DNA of 64,000 bases from Symsagittifera roscoffensis (GCF_963678635.1 NC_087065.1:3160001-3224000); one strand, 5' to 3'; positions 45,730 to 58,142 are shown, counted from the first letter of the stretch. Program-made: numbers and translations. The notes: generated by a model from the letters alone, not told the origin.

Positions 45730-46110
45730 ACTCGGTAGATCTTTCGCCTGATCTATAACAAAGCCAAGTGCGCGAAAGGGTCTCTGGAGTGTCTTTGGCC
45801 CGATTGGCTATCCCAATCCAAGTCTGGCACATGGTGGAACTGATGCGAAGTGTTTTCAACCAACATCTTATGACGCAAGTACCCATCACAGAGAACCAAC
45901 TTGGAACAATGCAAATGATGGAGGAAGTGTCTGAACATGTGAGAATGAACTAACCCGAGATCCCTGACTCTAGATTTGTGGCTGAACCATTCAACAAATT
46001 TCCTCTTTCCTTGGGAGGAGGAGATGGGGTCAGCCGAAAATCCCATCGCAATAGATGAAGATGAGGGGTTCTCCAAAACAATTGACCAGTGATTGAACCT
46101 CGACCAGATT
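45730..46110 (+). pseudogene. Unrecognised gene fragment, GC-richer than surroundings
   Basis: Plus-strand frames give HMVELMRSVF, then EVSEHVRMN followed by a stop and PEIPDSRFVAEPFNKFPLSL. A second frame gives a short acidic tail (NPIAIDEDEGF) ending in a stop. Base composition differs from the AT-rich flanks, which suggests a former coding region. I do not recognise the family; a retrotransposon Gag or structural fragment is possible. Confidence 0.3.
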
Positions 46111-47600
46111 TGCGTTCTATAAAGAACCTCCAGATCACTCTACAGCACTTTGATCCATAGTCTTTGTAAATAAATTTTAATAATTTAATTCATTTTTTGT
46201 AAATACTTTTTTTTCAAATTCCATTCAACTGAGAATAAACAAGAAGTTCAGTTAAAACAACCCAAATGATTGAAAACAATTGGAAAAGAAATAATTGAGC
46301 GATACAAATTTTGCAGTCAAACTGAGAAAACTAAACTTTTTTGTACACATGTTAGAGGAAACACTAAACATTTACACAACAAAACTACAAATATTTCATC
46401 ATTTTTTTGAGTCTTGTAAAACAAAACTGAAACACTTTACGTTTCTCGTCAAAAACATTGAAACATTTATCGCATCTTGCCAAAAAAATTTAAACACTTT
46501 TCGCTTTATGTAGAAAATAGTGATACAATTTTAGCATCTTGTCAAAAAAGTTGGATCAATTTTCAATTTTTGCAATTTTCAAAAAGTTTTTTCATAAATT
46601 GCTTTAAAAAACTGAACGTTTTTGCAGTCTTAAAAATCAGTAAAATGTTATCTTTTTTTAAAATAATATTGAAGAGATTTTTTGCATATTCATTCAATAA
46701 CTGTGCAAGTTTTTTGTTTTTTTTTCTGATACTTTTAGTAGTTTTGTAAACAAACTAGAGAGATAGATTATCAAATGTTTTTCAAATTTTTCTTGAAAAT
46801 TTGACATAATCACTTCTTACAAAATCACAACCATCAATAAAACAGTCAATTAATTTTAAAAATTCAAGTTTGTTTTTTGAGATTTGTACTTTATGAAATC
46901 TTTCCAGAAATGCTGGGTCAGTAGTATGTAGGGAAGCCAGTTTTTGGTTAGAACATAAATAATGACTTTTGATTTTTTGTGTAACACTCCTTTTTTGCAA
47001 TACTTTTTGCCGTTTTTTCTGCTATTTTCCATTGCAATTTGGTTGTAATTAAGTTGGTTGAAAACTTCGCCACTTGATGAAATAAAATTCAAATAAAATC
47101 TGTGTTTGTGCAAAAAGTAAAGACAATCGATGATTTGATATGTGAAATGAAGTTTACCCAATCGCTGTAAGCTTTGATGGAATGATGAAAGTATGTGGAA
47201 CTTACAGTTTTCCAAGTGGATACACAAAAATTTTGGGTTACTATATATTTTTGAAAAATTCACTGGAAGCGAAAGAAAACATTTTTTTTTTTGCAGTAAT
47301 CTGAAAAAAAGCTGGGAAGAGCTTGAAACATAGCAGCAACCATCTGGACAAATGAAGTTTGCTTAGAATTACGGATTTATATAGAATCAATAACACCTAA
47401 AAAGTTTCCATAAATGGAAATTTTATTCAAACATTCCATATTTGGTATTACTTCTATATATGAAATCATGATGACTCATACTGTTTACTTCCTTTTTTAT
47501 TCAATCTCAAAATCATGTCTCTCATTTATCCTCATCTGATCGGTTCACTATTCTAATCAATCAAAATTGGGAGATTTGTTTGGTCCCAAAATCCTACATG
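46111..47600. other. Maverick interior, unrecognised frames
   Basis: On the minus strand a 135-codon frame (47263-46856) and a 72-codon frame (47000-46782) overlap in a way that suggests one frameshifted coding region with a basic, Lys/Phe-rich product, but no motif is recognisable. 46295-46750 holds low-complexity plus-strand frames with repeated Phe- and Lys-rich phrases. Confidence 0.3.
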
Positions 47601-47613
47601 GTGAAAATTTATT

Positions 47614-48044
47614 TTGAACCCTGCTTTCAACTTCTCAAGAAAAATGAGTTGGGACAACTCGAAAAAGGACCGCAAGTCTAGTTTGGTGGAAAAGAAAGAG
47701 AAGCAAACTCAGCACTTAGAAATACTGTTATTCCCGATGCTGAAAACCATGGATTCGTTCCTATTCTGGAACTCACTTCTGACAAGGAGTCAACTATGGA
47801 TCCAAAGCTTGGAAACTGCAACAAAGTGGATGACATAGCAACTTACGATAGAAAACAAGTTTGTGTCACGATCAAGAAGTACAATGTTAACAAGCCTCCC
47901 TACATTCAGATTGGGTTCTTCATTGCAAAAGAGAATGAAGCAATGAAACAAGTTGCCTATGTCAAGTATACTTTGAACGAATTCAAAGAACTTTCCCAAA
48001 CTTTGGGAGACTATTTGTTTGTTGAGAATTGTAATGTAAAATAG
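47614..48044 (+). pseudogene. Small conserved-looking Maverick ORF, function unknown
   Basis: A frame from ~47720 through the Met at 47796 encodes PILELTSDKEST..., then RKQVCVTIKKYN, PPYIQIGFFI and VAYVKYTLNEFKELSQTL, ending at 48044. The preceding MSWDNSKKDRK frame (47644) is probably the true N-terminus, separated by a frameshift. The order of two beta-like strands, a third strand and a helix is loosely like the single-strand-DNA-binding PC4 fold, but this is only a structural guess. It lies upstream of the packaging ATPase on the same strand. Confidence 0.35.
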
Positions 48045-49340
48045 TTTGTGTTATTTGTTTTTTGTCAAATATTTTATATATATTTATCCTCCAAATAATT
48101 TTTCATCTAGTATTCGAATTGAATAGTATGAGTTGGAATATTGGTTTTTCAAGAAACTCAAACTTGAAATTTTCACCATTTTTTTTTTCATATTATTCTA
48201 CGAGAAACGTCCTAAAAAGTTTCGCTAACTATTATGGAATTGCAAAAATTACCAAAAAAACAGAATTTGGACGTAGACTCACAAAAATGCTATTTTGAGT
48301 GGACCCTGCATAATGGTAGAAGAACAATTTTCATAGGATACTGATTCAATACCAAAAAAATAGATCTCATAGAATACCGTAGAAATGGAAATCAATGGAA
48401 AAATAATCTGTCATTACAGCTACAAAGGGAAAAATATGATAAGTTGCTCGATATACTTCACTGATTACTCAGTTATCTCGAGACAATCAACAAAAATTGT
48501 ATCGTTTTTGACAACTGCACTGTAGAAGATGAACGTACAAAAATGGACCCGGACAAAAATTCAAAAAATTGGATAAAAACTTTTCTTTTCGCGGTTTAAT
48601 TGGATACGGAAATTCATATATGGATTGTTTTTTTTTGCAAATTCCAAAATTTCAATCTGCAAGCAATTTTATATGACTCTGCTGAATGTGTGAAATCTAC
48701 TGTGAAAGACAACGCATTGTTGAATTGTTGGCCATTTCAACCAAAAAACTCAAGTGAAATTAGTAAACATGATGAGTCTGTTTGTTTTGAATTTTGATTG
48801 TGTGAGACTTCTGTCAGAAAACCTGGAAACAAAGGTTACAAACTTGGATGACTACGCATGTCCAAAAGTTCAAAATTTGATTTTTAAAGATGAAAAAAGT
48901 GATCGGAGGTGTAGCAAACACTCACATCGTCATCAAAAATTTTTCGCTGCGGAAAAAAAAGCATTTGCATACGGAACAGGAAATCGATGTTGTTTTAACA
49001 AATTGTAAATTATAGTAATTTTTTATGTAAAAATTTTTTTGAATTATTTTGAAATGTCTTTTTGACATTTTTCTTTCTACAATTAGGATGGTCGATCAAA
49101 GTGACAAACCAGTAAGCCTAGGAAATTTTGTTTTTGAAGAATAAAATCATGAACAAAAACCATTGAAGTTGTTTGGACCTACATGTCATAGATCTTTTTG
49201 AGATTTTCTGTGCCAATTTTCAGTTATAGTTTTGATGCTAGTATGTGCAATTGTTCGAATAATGTTGTCCACAATATGTGAAGAAATGACATCCTGGTTA
49301 GCTATCTTATCAAGTACAGTCGTTGATATTTTACCTTCTT
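48045..49340 (+). other. Decayed coding region upstream of ATPase
   Basis: Scattered plus-strand pieces in changing frames. YGIAKITKKTEFGRRL (~48235-48280) resembles the short C-terminal motif seen in D5-type viral helicase-primases, but on one motif only. LIEYRRNGNQW (~48370) and DNALLNCWPFQP (~48710) are other protein-like pieces I do not recognise. Too broken for an assignment. Confidence 0.25.
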
Positions 49341-49344
49341 CAAA

Positions 49345-50225
49345 GGTATGCAAAAATTAATAACTAACAAAAAACGAGCTTTTATTTCCCTACTTGATCC
49401 AGGTGGATCTGGAAAATCTTGTGCCTATTTTGATTGGTTGAAAATTGGTATTTTTTAACCAGCATTTTTCAATTTTTTTAAAACTTTTATTAATATTATC
49501 AGCCTCTTCATAGTCAAATGCAATTAAAAAACTCTAAATTTATCTAAGGAGTAAATTTTGAATTGATTGAAAATCTTCCTAATAACAGAACTAGGTATCT
49601 GCTTATTTTTGATGATTCTTGTGACGAATATTCAAACTCTAAGCAATTTGTAAAAATTGCCACTGCTGGAAGACACAGGGATCTGGAAACAAAATTCATT
49701 TCATCGAAGCAAACTGGGAAGACATATAGAGTTACAAGATATGCACATATTCTTTTTCAAGTTACTGAGAGACGTTTTACATATCAATACATTAAGTCAG
49801 CAACTAGGACTAGAATCTCAACCAAAAGAGGGGTATCAAGGTGCATCATCAGTTCCTGATGGTCATTTACATATTGATTTAACCCCAAAAACAAGTGATT
49901 CACTAGATTTTGCTCTAAAAAGGGTTCTGTTCCAACAAAAAGAACTTTACCAGCCGAAACCGCGACAAAATTTCTGGCCGATGAGTACACAATGCGTCTC
50001 TTTTCTCCCAATATTTCACAAATTTTCCTCAAGACTTCGAAAACATTGAATTCTCAATTTTCCAAAAGATTTCATTCAGTTTCTGAGCGAGTGTTTGGTA
50101 AACCTATTACTAGGATAGCTCCAAGATCCTCGGAAAAAAAGCATAGTAAAATTCCACAAAAAAAAAGTTCAGAATTAACACAAAAAAGGACTCATTTAGA
50201 CAAGACAAAAGTAGAACTATTTTAA
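49345..50225 (+). pseudogene. Maverick packaging ATPase (FtsK/HerA-like), frameshifted
   Basis: Walker A is PGGSGKSC (49399-49422) in one frame, Walker B is YLLIFDDSCDE (~49595-49630) in a second, and the following block IATAGRHRDLETKF changes frame near 49700 into SKLGRHIELQDMH and GHLHIDLTP. The C-terminal part (LADEYTMRLFSP, ~49980, to KTKVELF) needs one more frame change. In Mavericks this ATPase would pump the genome into the capsid. At least three frameshifts make it non-functional. Confidence 0.72.
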
Positions 50226-50658
50226 GATTAGCTAAATAGTTACAATTGACATCTATAATCACCCCATTTGTCCTTAAAGGAATAACGTAGTGTGGAACAG
50301 ATTGTTTTAACTCCGTACTCAGTTTATCAATCACAAATTACACTTCTGAAAGAATGGAACAAGAGTAAGAAAAGGAAGAGAATTTACCGAAAATCTTTGA
50401 TTCAATTTACAATGCTGTAAATGCAAGACTGATAACAAGTAACAATAGGCACCCTTTTAGGTAATCGAGATTCAAAAGTATTTTTTTGTTGACTTCGTGT
50501 GTGCACAAAACCGAAAAATACCAATTTTCTAGATATATATTTTAACATTTTGGAAGCAACTCAAATTCCACTCAAGTATGTTATCAACAAGAATGCCAAA
50601 GCAGAAGCCAGAGGAAGTTTCATATTTTTCAAAATCTGAAAAAGTTTGACTAAACAGA
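50226..50658. other. Spacer between ATPase and integrase
   Basis: No gene seen. This whole stretch recurs at 56877-57309 in the second right-arm copy. Confidence 0.5.
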
Positions 50659-51540
50659 ATGTATTCTAGGGGTGGAGCTGCTTACGGGTCTGTGCAAAAC
50701 TTGATTAAAGCGAGAAGTTTATCAAAAATGAAAGTACAGCAAATCTTTCAAAAGAAGACATTGTATACAAAATTTGGTCCACCCATCAGACGTTTCCGAA
50801 GACTTCAAGCTTTTTCAAAATTATATCAAGGAAACCTGGTGTATGGACTAGTCTTTTGTAGACCAGTTTGTTGTTAGTCAAAACAATGGAGTTAGGTATT
50901 TATAAGTTGCTGTAGACATTTTTTCGAGATTTGTCAATTAATGAAAGCAAAGTATGCAGCAAACACATTGCAAGTCTTCAAAAAATGATTTCTCAAAAAA
51001 AAACCCTCATGAAAAGCTTCGGTTTGATGAAGGAACAGAATATGGAGGAACTTTTAAAAATTTTCGAAATGAGAAAAACAGTGATGTTTGCTCGACAATG
51101 AGTGAAACAAAAGCTGCATTTGCAGAGAGAGACTTTCAGTCTTTAACATTTATAATATTAGGTTATATTGAAAATCATGCTGAAAAAATTGTTCCCAAAT
51201 TGCGACAACTTTTTTTCTGCCATTAACTGTCGCAAAAATTGGCCAGCAGGAAAATCTCCGATGTATGTGAAAAATAATTACTTTTCATCGATTTTGTATG
51301 ATGAATCATTCATGAAATATACTAAACCAAAATTCAAAAATGGGGATAGAGTGACAATTTCGAAAAATGATATTAAGTTTACAAGCTTACGAAAAGTTTA
51401 CGAAAAGATTACAAGCTGTTGTTTACCGACAAAATATTCGGATTATCAAAAAATAACAACTAAGAGATCAGCAACATATATCAAAAAAGATCTCAAAAAA
51501 AAGAAGCTTTGAGCAAATTTTATGACAAAGAGCTGAGGAA
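50659..51540 (+). pseudogene. Maverick DDE integrase, copy 1
   Basis: The N-terminal block YSRGGAAYGSVQNL..YTKFGPPIRR is typical of Polinton integrases. The core follows in broken frames: ETWCMD and VAVDIFSRF (first Asp, stops in between), then DEGTEYGGTFKNF (second Asp, ~51030) and SETKAAFAERDFQSL (Glu, ~51110). The end has KPKFKNGDRVTISKNDIKF and KFYDKEL. At least two stops and two frame changes. The enzyme inserts the linear element into DNA. Confidence 0.78.
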
Positions 51541-51595
51541 AAGCCAGACTAAACGTAAATCTTTTATTAAATGACGTTTCTATCGATCAGTAGGC

Positions 51596-52380
51596 ATGGA
51601 TAATCGTACTATTGAGCTAGTTTCTGACGCTGGTTTTAATTGTTATCCGAATAATTGTCTCAGTTCTTTTACCAATTTTCTACCGGAACAAATACGTCTT
51701 AAAGGAGAATGGGAGGTTGCTATTTTAGAAGTATCGTAACCTTCATTGTACCAAAACGTACTGAAGGAAAGTTAACTTTCATAGATGGGACAAAAAATTC
51801 TGAGGAAAAAAGAAAGATTGAACCGATGCATATTGAACCTGGATTGTATTCAAGTATTGTTGATGTAGTTGTAGCCATGAATGAAATGATTTAAAAACGT
51901 AAAGAAGCACAGAAATGTGATTATAGGGGAAATCATGTATCAGTATTTTAGATTAGACAACAAATCGCCATTCCTTTACCTGAGGATCAATCAGTGTTTA
52001 TCATGCAAAGTGCTGATTTGGTTGTGATTTAGAGCAAAATTAGACAGGGGTTATAATGACTGGAAATGGACCACATTCTCTTCACATTATTACATCAGTG
52101 ATGTTGAAGAATATAATATAGTAGATGATACAAAATTGAATTATTTTGTTGTATCCTTTTCATTACCAAAGTAAGAAATGGAGACATATTATAAAAAGGA
52201 CAGTACTTTAAATATCAACCCTTTACGAATCTAAAGTTTATACAAATATTAAACACACTATCCGTTCACTGATAGAGCAAATTCATTGGGATCAGGGATA
52301 ACTACTTTAGGGAAAGGTTGCTTACAATATTCGGTGTCCCTGCTCACCGAGGGGGGGTAATATCTGGTGTGGCAATTTTG
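51596..52380 (+). pseudogene. Maverick minor-capsid-like protein, copy 1
   Basis: Starts at ATG 51596 with MDNRTIELVSDAGFNCYPNN, then EQIRLKGEWEVAILEVS and a stop. The next frame gives IDGTKNSEEKRK..GLYSSIVDVVVAMNE, then IPLPEDQSVFIMQSADL (~51970-52020), then pieces of a C-terminal domain around 52060-52340. The N-terminal phrase (an L..F L.GEWEV motif) and the FIMQSADL block are the ones I associate with the Polinton minor capsid (penton-type) protein. Several stops. Confidence 0.5.
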
Positions 52381-52690
52381 ACATAACGATAAGAGAAAAA
52401 ATTTTTTACGTTCACTATCCTGCTTAAATGAACAAACATAAAAATTGTTTGCAAATTTCAGCGTCCTCACTCACTATGAGGGGTAGCATCTGATGCTGCA
52501 AATTTGACCTATTTTCCCGTAAATAACTTTTGCTTACGTCCACTACCTCGCCTACAAAAACCAAACCTAAAATTTGCATATATACTTCATCGTCCTCACT
52601 CACCACTGAGGGTAACATCTGTTCTTGCAAATTTGACATATGTGTATGAGAAAGTTTTGTTTACGTCCACTACTTTGCTTTAACAAGCAA
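52337..52690. repeat. Subterminal repeats, three units of ~125 bp
   Basis: Units start at ~52337, ~52460 and ~52589 with TCC(C/T)(T)GCTCAC or GTCCTCACTCAC, followed by GAGGG, a TAACATCTG block, GCAAATTTGAC, and ACGTCCACTAC. They lie just inside the Maverick terminal sequence and recur at ~58880-59240. Confidence 0.75.
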
Positions 52691-52831
52691 AAATGAAACT
52701 TTGGCCGCGAAAGATTTGAAATTTTTTGAAACTTACCCTCTGAAACTTTCCATCAAGAAAACTATCAGATCATAAAACATAGGATTTTGAAAAATTGCGT
52801 TTGGGTTAATTTTTGATTATTCATCGATTAA

Positions 52832-53055
52832 GAAAACGTTTAGAACGTTAAACATAGGCAAAATTGGGCGCTAAAAGTTTTCCCCAAAACTTACCATCTT
52901 ACCAACTCAAACTCAAAAACCTAAAAATTATCTTAAAACTTAGGGAAATCTATACCCTATGTTAATACATAGGGCGAATAGTGGATAATCTGTAGCTTAT
53001 CCTAAGACAAGGGGGTATTTACCCCCGAGATTGAATCTAACCAAAATGTAATACT
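52832..53055 (-). repeat. Maverick terminal sequence, right end copy 1
   Basis: Inverse of 27727-27958: GAAAACGTTTAGAACGTT, then GGGCGCTAAAAG, CCCTATGTTAATACATAGGG, CCCCCGAGATTGAATC, ending near AATACT. Together with the left copies it defines inverted terminal repeats. Confidence 0.75.
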
Positions 53056-53401
53056 CAGGCTGTAGTAGCGATTTTTAAGTTGAAAACTTTGAACGTATTG
53101 AGCGATAGTAAGCAGTTTTGCCTGATACTGAACCCTAGTAGTCAAAGTAAAGTGTTAGGCTTTTTCCTTTAGGCTTTTCCGTCACACAAAATGGGCTGTG
53201 TGTGTGTGAGTGTATTGTTGATTATACTGGACTCACCCGTTTCACACCGGAGTGGAAGAAAAATTGGTGAGACTTTGCAAATGAGAATTGACAGGAAGAG
53301 ACATCAAACCTCAAGAAACATCGAGGGAAGTACTGTCGCAATCATGCAAACAATGACCTAGTATTAAAAGAATCATAAATTGAAGTCTTTCAAAAAGTAT
53401 T
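53056..53401. other. Flank beyond the Maverick terminus
   Basis: 53056-53132 is shared with 59606-59683. 53133-53555 is absent from the second copy and includes a GTGTGTGTGTGAGTGT run (~53198). No gene on the plus strand. Confidence 0.5.
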
Positions 53402-53658
53402 TTAAACGAAATTTGAACTAGATGACGGCTTATTGAGCTGCTCAAATTTTCTGGAACGCCCGTCGTCATATGAGTTAGAGTCTAACAAACCAGTTTTAAC
53501 AGAGATAGAGTATTTAAGAGGCAAGATAGGAGAGGGAGTTTGATACGGTAGAAAGATTTTCAAATCGAAATGCCGACCTTTTTTCAAAACATTAAGCAGA
53601 AGTTGGTTGTTGTTTTTTTGTCGAGCACGAGATCAAACTGGAAGAATCTGCCGCTCAC
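53402..53658 (-). pseudogene. C-terminal fragment of the BAR-like gene
   Basis: Minus-strand frame GRFFQFDLVLDKK, NVLKKGRH and DLKIFLPYQTPSPILPL, ending SSSNFV and a stop at 53402. The first part is shared with the gene at 59684-60508. At 53658 the gene sequence is replaced abruptly by the gypsy fragment, so only the last ~80 codons remain. Confidence 0.5.
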
Positions 53659-56600
53659 CACAGCGAAGAAGCGAGGCGAATGACGCCCCAGATGTCGGAG
53701 ACATGCCGAACAGAGATAAAAATGCTGCTCAAGTACGATGAAACCCTCGAAGTCGCCATGAGTTTGTGGTGTCATCATGGCCAAGAAGAAAGGAGAACAA
53801 TTGCAATTCTGTTGCGATTTGCGCTACCTCAAAGCGGTGACCGTAAAAGATGCCTATCCCCGAGTACGAATGGATGGTAGCCTTTGAAGCTTAGAGATGC
53901 CATGTTTTTCACCACATTGGATCTGGGTTGTGACTTTTGGCAGTTTCCCCTTCGGAAACAGGACAGAGAGAAGATCGGCTTCGCGTGCAGATTGGGCTTG
54001 TACGAGTGGAAGAAGATGCTCCTCGGCTTGTCCAATGCAACCTTTCAAAGACTCGTGGTTCAGGCGTTGACTAGCATAAGTAAAAAGTATGGGAACCTCG
54101 TGATAAGCTACGAAGATGATGTAGTAAAAGCGACTACCACCTCGACTGACCATATTGACAGACTCGATGAAGTTTTCGACTGTATGATGAGAGCTCGCTT
54201 GAAATACAAACTCTCGAAATACCTTGGAAGGATGGCGGATGTGCATGGCATGAGGTCGGATCCTGATGCGGTGGAAAACGTCTTAAATTGTAAGGCCCCG
54301 AGAACAAACACAAAGCTAATTAGCTTCCTAGGTCTTGCGTTTACCAACGAGAATTCGTTACGGGATACTAAAACAAAGTCTACCCGATGAAGCAGCTGAT
54401 GCGCAACAATGGAAAGAAGTTCGAATGGAATCAACGAGCTCAGAAAGCCTTCGAGAACAAAAAACGGGACTGGCATGAGGCGCCAGTTCTAGGCATGCCC
54501 AAAGAGAAAAGCATGTATATTCTCGACATTGATGCCTCAGTAGATGCCATATGCGTAATACTGTATCTGGAATGGGGGAAAAGTTCTCTGTCAGATTGCA
54601 TATGGCATGAAACTATGGGTGTTACCGAGAATAAATATGATGCGCCAAAAGCAGGAACGTTTGCGGTAGTCACATCCGTTGAAAAAATTGCGCCTATTTG
54701 GGAAGCGCTCCTTTTAAGCCGCGAGTAGACAAGCTTATGCCGGCTGAAATAGTACTTGATGGATCAGAATTACCCTGGTTGTTAGATAGTTATGGATCTG
54801 CATTAGGTTGGATGGTTATCACACATTAATCGAGCACAGGGTGCGTGACAAGTACCAGAATGCTGTTATCCTCAGCAAAAAGACTGAATTTTATGAGAGA
54901 CTGGTACAAAAGCCAGCCAATCAGGCGGAAGTCAAGAATAAAATCTCATTTCTAGACAGACACACTTACGAGGCATTTCCTTTGACGAGATGTTTGGATA
55001 AATTAAGATATCTTGTAACAGGACACCCAAAATTACAGGCGGAAAAAACTGCAGAGATCAAAAATTTGTCCAAGAAGTACCCGGTACCCTTGAACCAGCT
55101 GCTATTTCCAAACCTGGTTCAACAAGAATTGTATGAACATAAACTGCCTCTCATTGCTAGACAACACGATGGAGTATGTGATGAGGATGCTAGGTGGATT
55201 GTTGAAGAGAGAAGTAGCGCGAGACTATCCTGAATGGACGGCAGCAATGGCTTTGCTCACGGTTAGTGAGAAATTACAAAAAAAAATTATCAAAACATCA
55301 GCTAGCATTGAAAGGGATTTTAGGACAGTAATCCAGCCGCTAGTCTCCTCAAAACCTAGAAGCGTTTTAAAAAGAACACCGTACAAGACAAAGGAACAAA
55401 AGATTTGGACTCAAAAAAAGACACTCACTTTTGAGACGCCTGGTCAAGGATTGAGTGAAATTGAGTAAAAAACTCGAGGTAAGAGAATTTGTCCACGGAG
55501 TCGGACACTGAAGCAAAAGGAGACGTGAGTGGACAAAACCCGGTGAACAAAATTTTGTCCGGGCAGCTTAGGTGGATGAGTAGCTCAAGTACATCAGATT
55601 CTGCCTTCGAGAATTGGTAACTCGTACGCCTAAATTTTCTCAAAAAAATCTGCAGAGATGTCATCTGCAGAGATGACAGCAGTGTCGAAACATTCAATCA
55701 GCCTGTTACTACAAAAGGAAGTAGTCAGGATTGGCCTAGAGCCATTTGAGCAGGAGACAAATCCCTTGACAAAAAATTGGTGCGTCAAGATGGAAGATGA
55801 TGCACATCAGCCCAATGAGCCGAAAAGTCAACGTAGGTTGATGAAGACATACATGAAAGCGAGGTACAGACTCTCGAACTTACTAAGAGTGCAGAGGAGT
55901 GACCGCATGAAGAGTAGCTTGAAAATGTGGTTTGAAAATGGAGCACCAGAAGGACAGTTTCCGGATCTTGAGAAAACACTAGTTGCAGAAAGATGGGTGG
56001 TTGTATCTGAACAAGGATGGGATTGTCGCCTGCAAAAGGAGAGAAGAGGAAAAGGTTCTGTGCAAATAAACGCAATTGTGTTGCCGCAACTCTATAAAAC
56101 AGAACTATATTTCGGGTCACAATTTCAGATGGGGCATCAGGGAATTGATAAGTTATACCAGAGAACCTTGAAATGGTTTGAAAAACCTGAGATGAAGAAA
56201 GCGTGTGAAAAGTGGGTTTCGGCATGTCTGTCATGCCAGCGAGTGAAAACTCTCAGGAAACTAAAACTCCCATTGAAGTCAACTGAGTCATCTGATTTTA
56301 ATGATGCGGTGCAGGTTGATCGTCAGAAGATATGTACAATAGATAGTGGTTACAACCAGGTCCTGCTAATGATCGGGAACCTGGTTGTAACCACATCATT
56401 AAAAAGGTAGAAGCTGCGCCCTGCATGACGGCCTCAGCTGAAGAGGCTTGCAATCATCTGATCAAAACTTTGATAGCTAGACATGGATGCCCGGTCATGT
56501 TACACTCAGACAATGGAACTGCTTTTTAGGTGAGCTTACTAGGAAGCTCATGAGACGTTCTCAAGTGGCCCAGCCTTAAACAGCAAAGTTCCACTTACAG

Positions 56601-56770
56601 ACGAGTAGCCAAGTTGAGAGACAAAATTGGACTACGGTGTCGATGTTGAGGGTGTACTTTTCCCGATACATTTGCCACAGGTGATAGGAGCTTACAACAG
56701 CACCCAGCACTCTACTACAGTCATTAGTCCACGCATGATACCGACAGGGTGGGAAAAAGCATGTAAGAGA
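53659..56770 (+). pseudogene. Second Ty3/gypsy pol, decayed, no LTRs seen
   Basis: RT: a Lys-rich start region, VTVKDAYP-type block (~53840), FFTTLDLGCDFWQFPL (~53910), and the active site YEDDVV (~54110). RNase H: YILDIDASVDAICVIL (~54515). Tether and RNase H remnants run over 54808-55468. Integrase: MGHQGIDKLYQR..CLSCQRVK zinc region (first His lost, ~56125-56245), VQVDRQKIC (first Asp, ~56310), SDNGTAF then stop (second Asp, ~56510), and AYNSTQHSTT near the end. The Glu region is missing. GC content is higher than in the flanks, so this is a relatively recent arrival. It sits exactly between two copies of the Maverick right arm. Confidence 0.78.
56346..56394. repeat. Perfect 16-bp inverted repeat inside gypsy integrase
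   Basis: Arms GTGGTTACAACCAGGT (56346-56361) and ACCTGGTTGTAACCAC (56379-56394) are exact reverse complements, with a 17-base loop. The right arm replaces what should be conserved integrase sequence after VLLMIG. Confidence 0.9.
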
Positions 56771-57300
56771 TGTAGTCAGAAAAAGCATAGTGAAATATCA
56801 AAAAAAAGTTCAGAATTAACACAAAAAAGGACTCATTTAGACAAGACAAAAATAGAACTATTTTAAGATCAACTAAAGAGTTACAATTGACATCTATAAT
56901 CAACCCACTTGTCCTTAAACGAATAACGTAGTGTGGAACAGATTGTTTTAATTCCGTGCTGAGTTTATCAATCACAAACTACACTTCTAAAAGAATGGAA
57001 CAAGAGTAAAAAAAAGGTGGAGAATGTACCAAAAACCTTTGATTCAATTTAAAGTGCTGTTAATGCAAGGCTGAAAACAAGTAACAATAGGCACCCCCTT
57101 AGGTAATTGAGATTCGAAAATTTTTTTTGTTGACTTCGTGTGTGCACAAAACCGAAAAATACCAATTTTCTAGATATTTATTTTAACATTTTTGAAGCAA
57201 CTCAAGTTCCACTCAAGTTTGTTATAAACAAGAATGCCAAAGCAGAAGCCAGAGGAAGTTTATACCTTTCAAAATCTGAAAAAATCTGACTAAACAGATT

Positions 57301-58095
57301 GTATTCTAGGGGTGGAGCTGCGTACGGGTCTGTGCAAAACTTGAGTAAAGCGAGCAGTTTATCAAAAAAGAAAGCAGAGTAAATCTTCCAAAAGAAGACA
57401 TCGTATACAAAATTTGGTCCACCCATCAGACTTTTCCGAAGACTTCAAGATTTTTCAAAAATATATGAAGGAAACCTGGTGTATGGACTAGGCTTTTGTA
57501 GACAAGTTTGTTAGTCAAAACAATGGAGTTAGGTATTTATAAGTTGCTGTAGACATTTTTCCGAGATTTGTCAATTAATGAAAGCAAAGTATGCTGAAGA
57601 CACATTGCAAGCCTTCAAAAAATGATTTCTCAAAAAATACGCTTGAAAAGCTTTGGGTTGATGAAGGAACAGAATATAGGGGAGCATTTTCAGAGAGAGC
57701 AATTCAGTCTTTTAATTTTATAATATTACGTTAAATTGAAAATCATGCTGAAAAAATTGTTCCCAAAATGTGACAATTTTTTTTCTGCCATTAACTGTCG
57801 CAAAAATTGGCCAGCAGGAAAATCTCCGACATATGAGAAAAATAATGACTTTTCATAAATTTTGTATAAAGAATCATTCATGAAATATTCTGAACAAAAA
57901 TTCAAAAATGGGGATAGAGTGACATTTTCGAAAAATGATATTAAGTTCGAAAAGATTACAAGCTGTTGTCTACCGACGATATATTCGAATTATCATCAAT
58001 AACAACAAAAGGATGAGCAACATATATCATCAAAGATCTCAAAAGAGAAGAAGCTTTGAGCAATTTGTATGAAAAAGAGCTGAGGAAAAGCTAGA
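57301..58095 (+). pseudogene. Maverick DDE integrase, copy 2
   Basis: Same gene as 50659-51540 but more decayed. A ~60-base deletion near 57680 removes most of the second-Asp-to-Glu segment (EGTEY runs straight into FSERAIQSF-like sequence). The tail with KFKNGDRVTFSKNDIKF remains. Confidence 0.7.
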
Positions 58096-58142
58096 TTAAA
58101 CGTAAATCATTTATTAAATGACGTTTCTATCGATCAGTAGGC

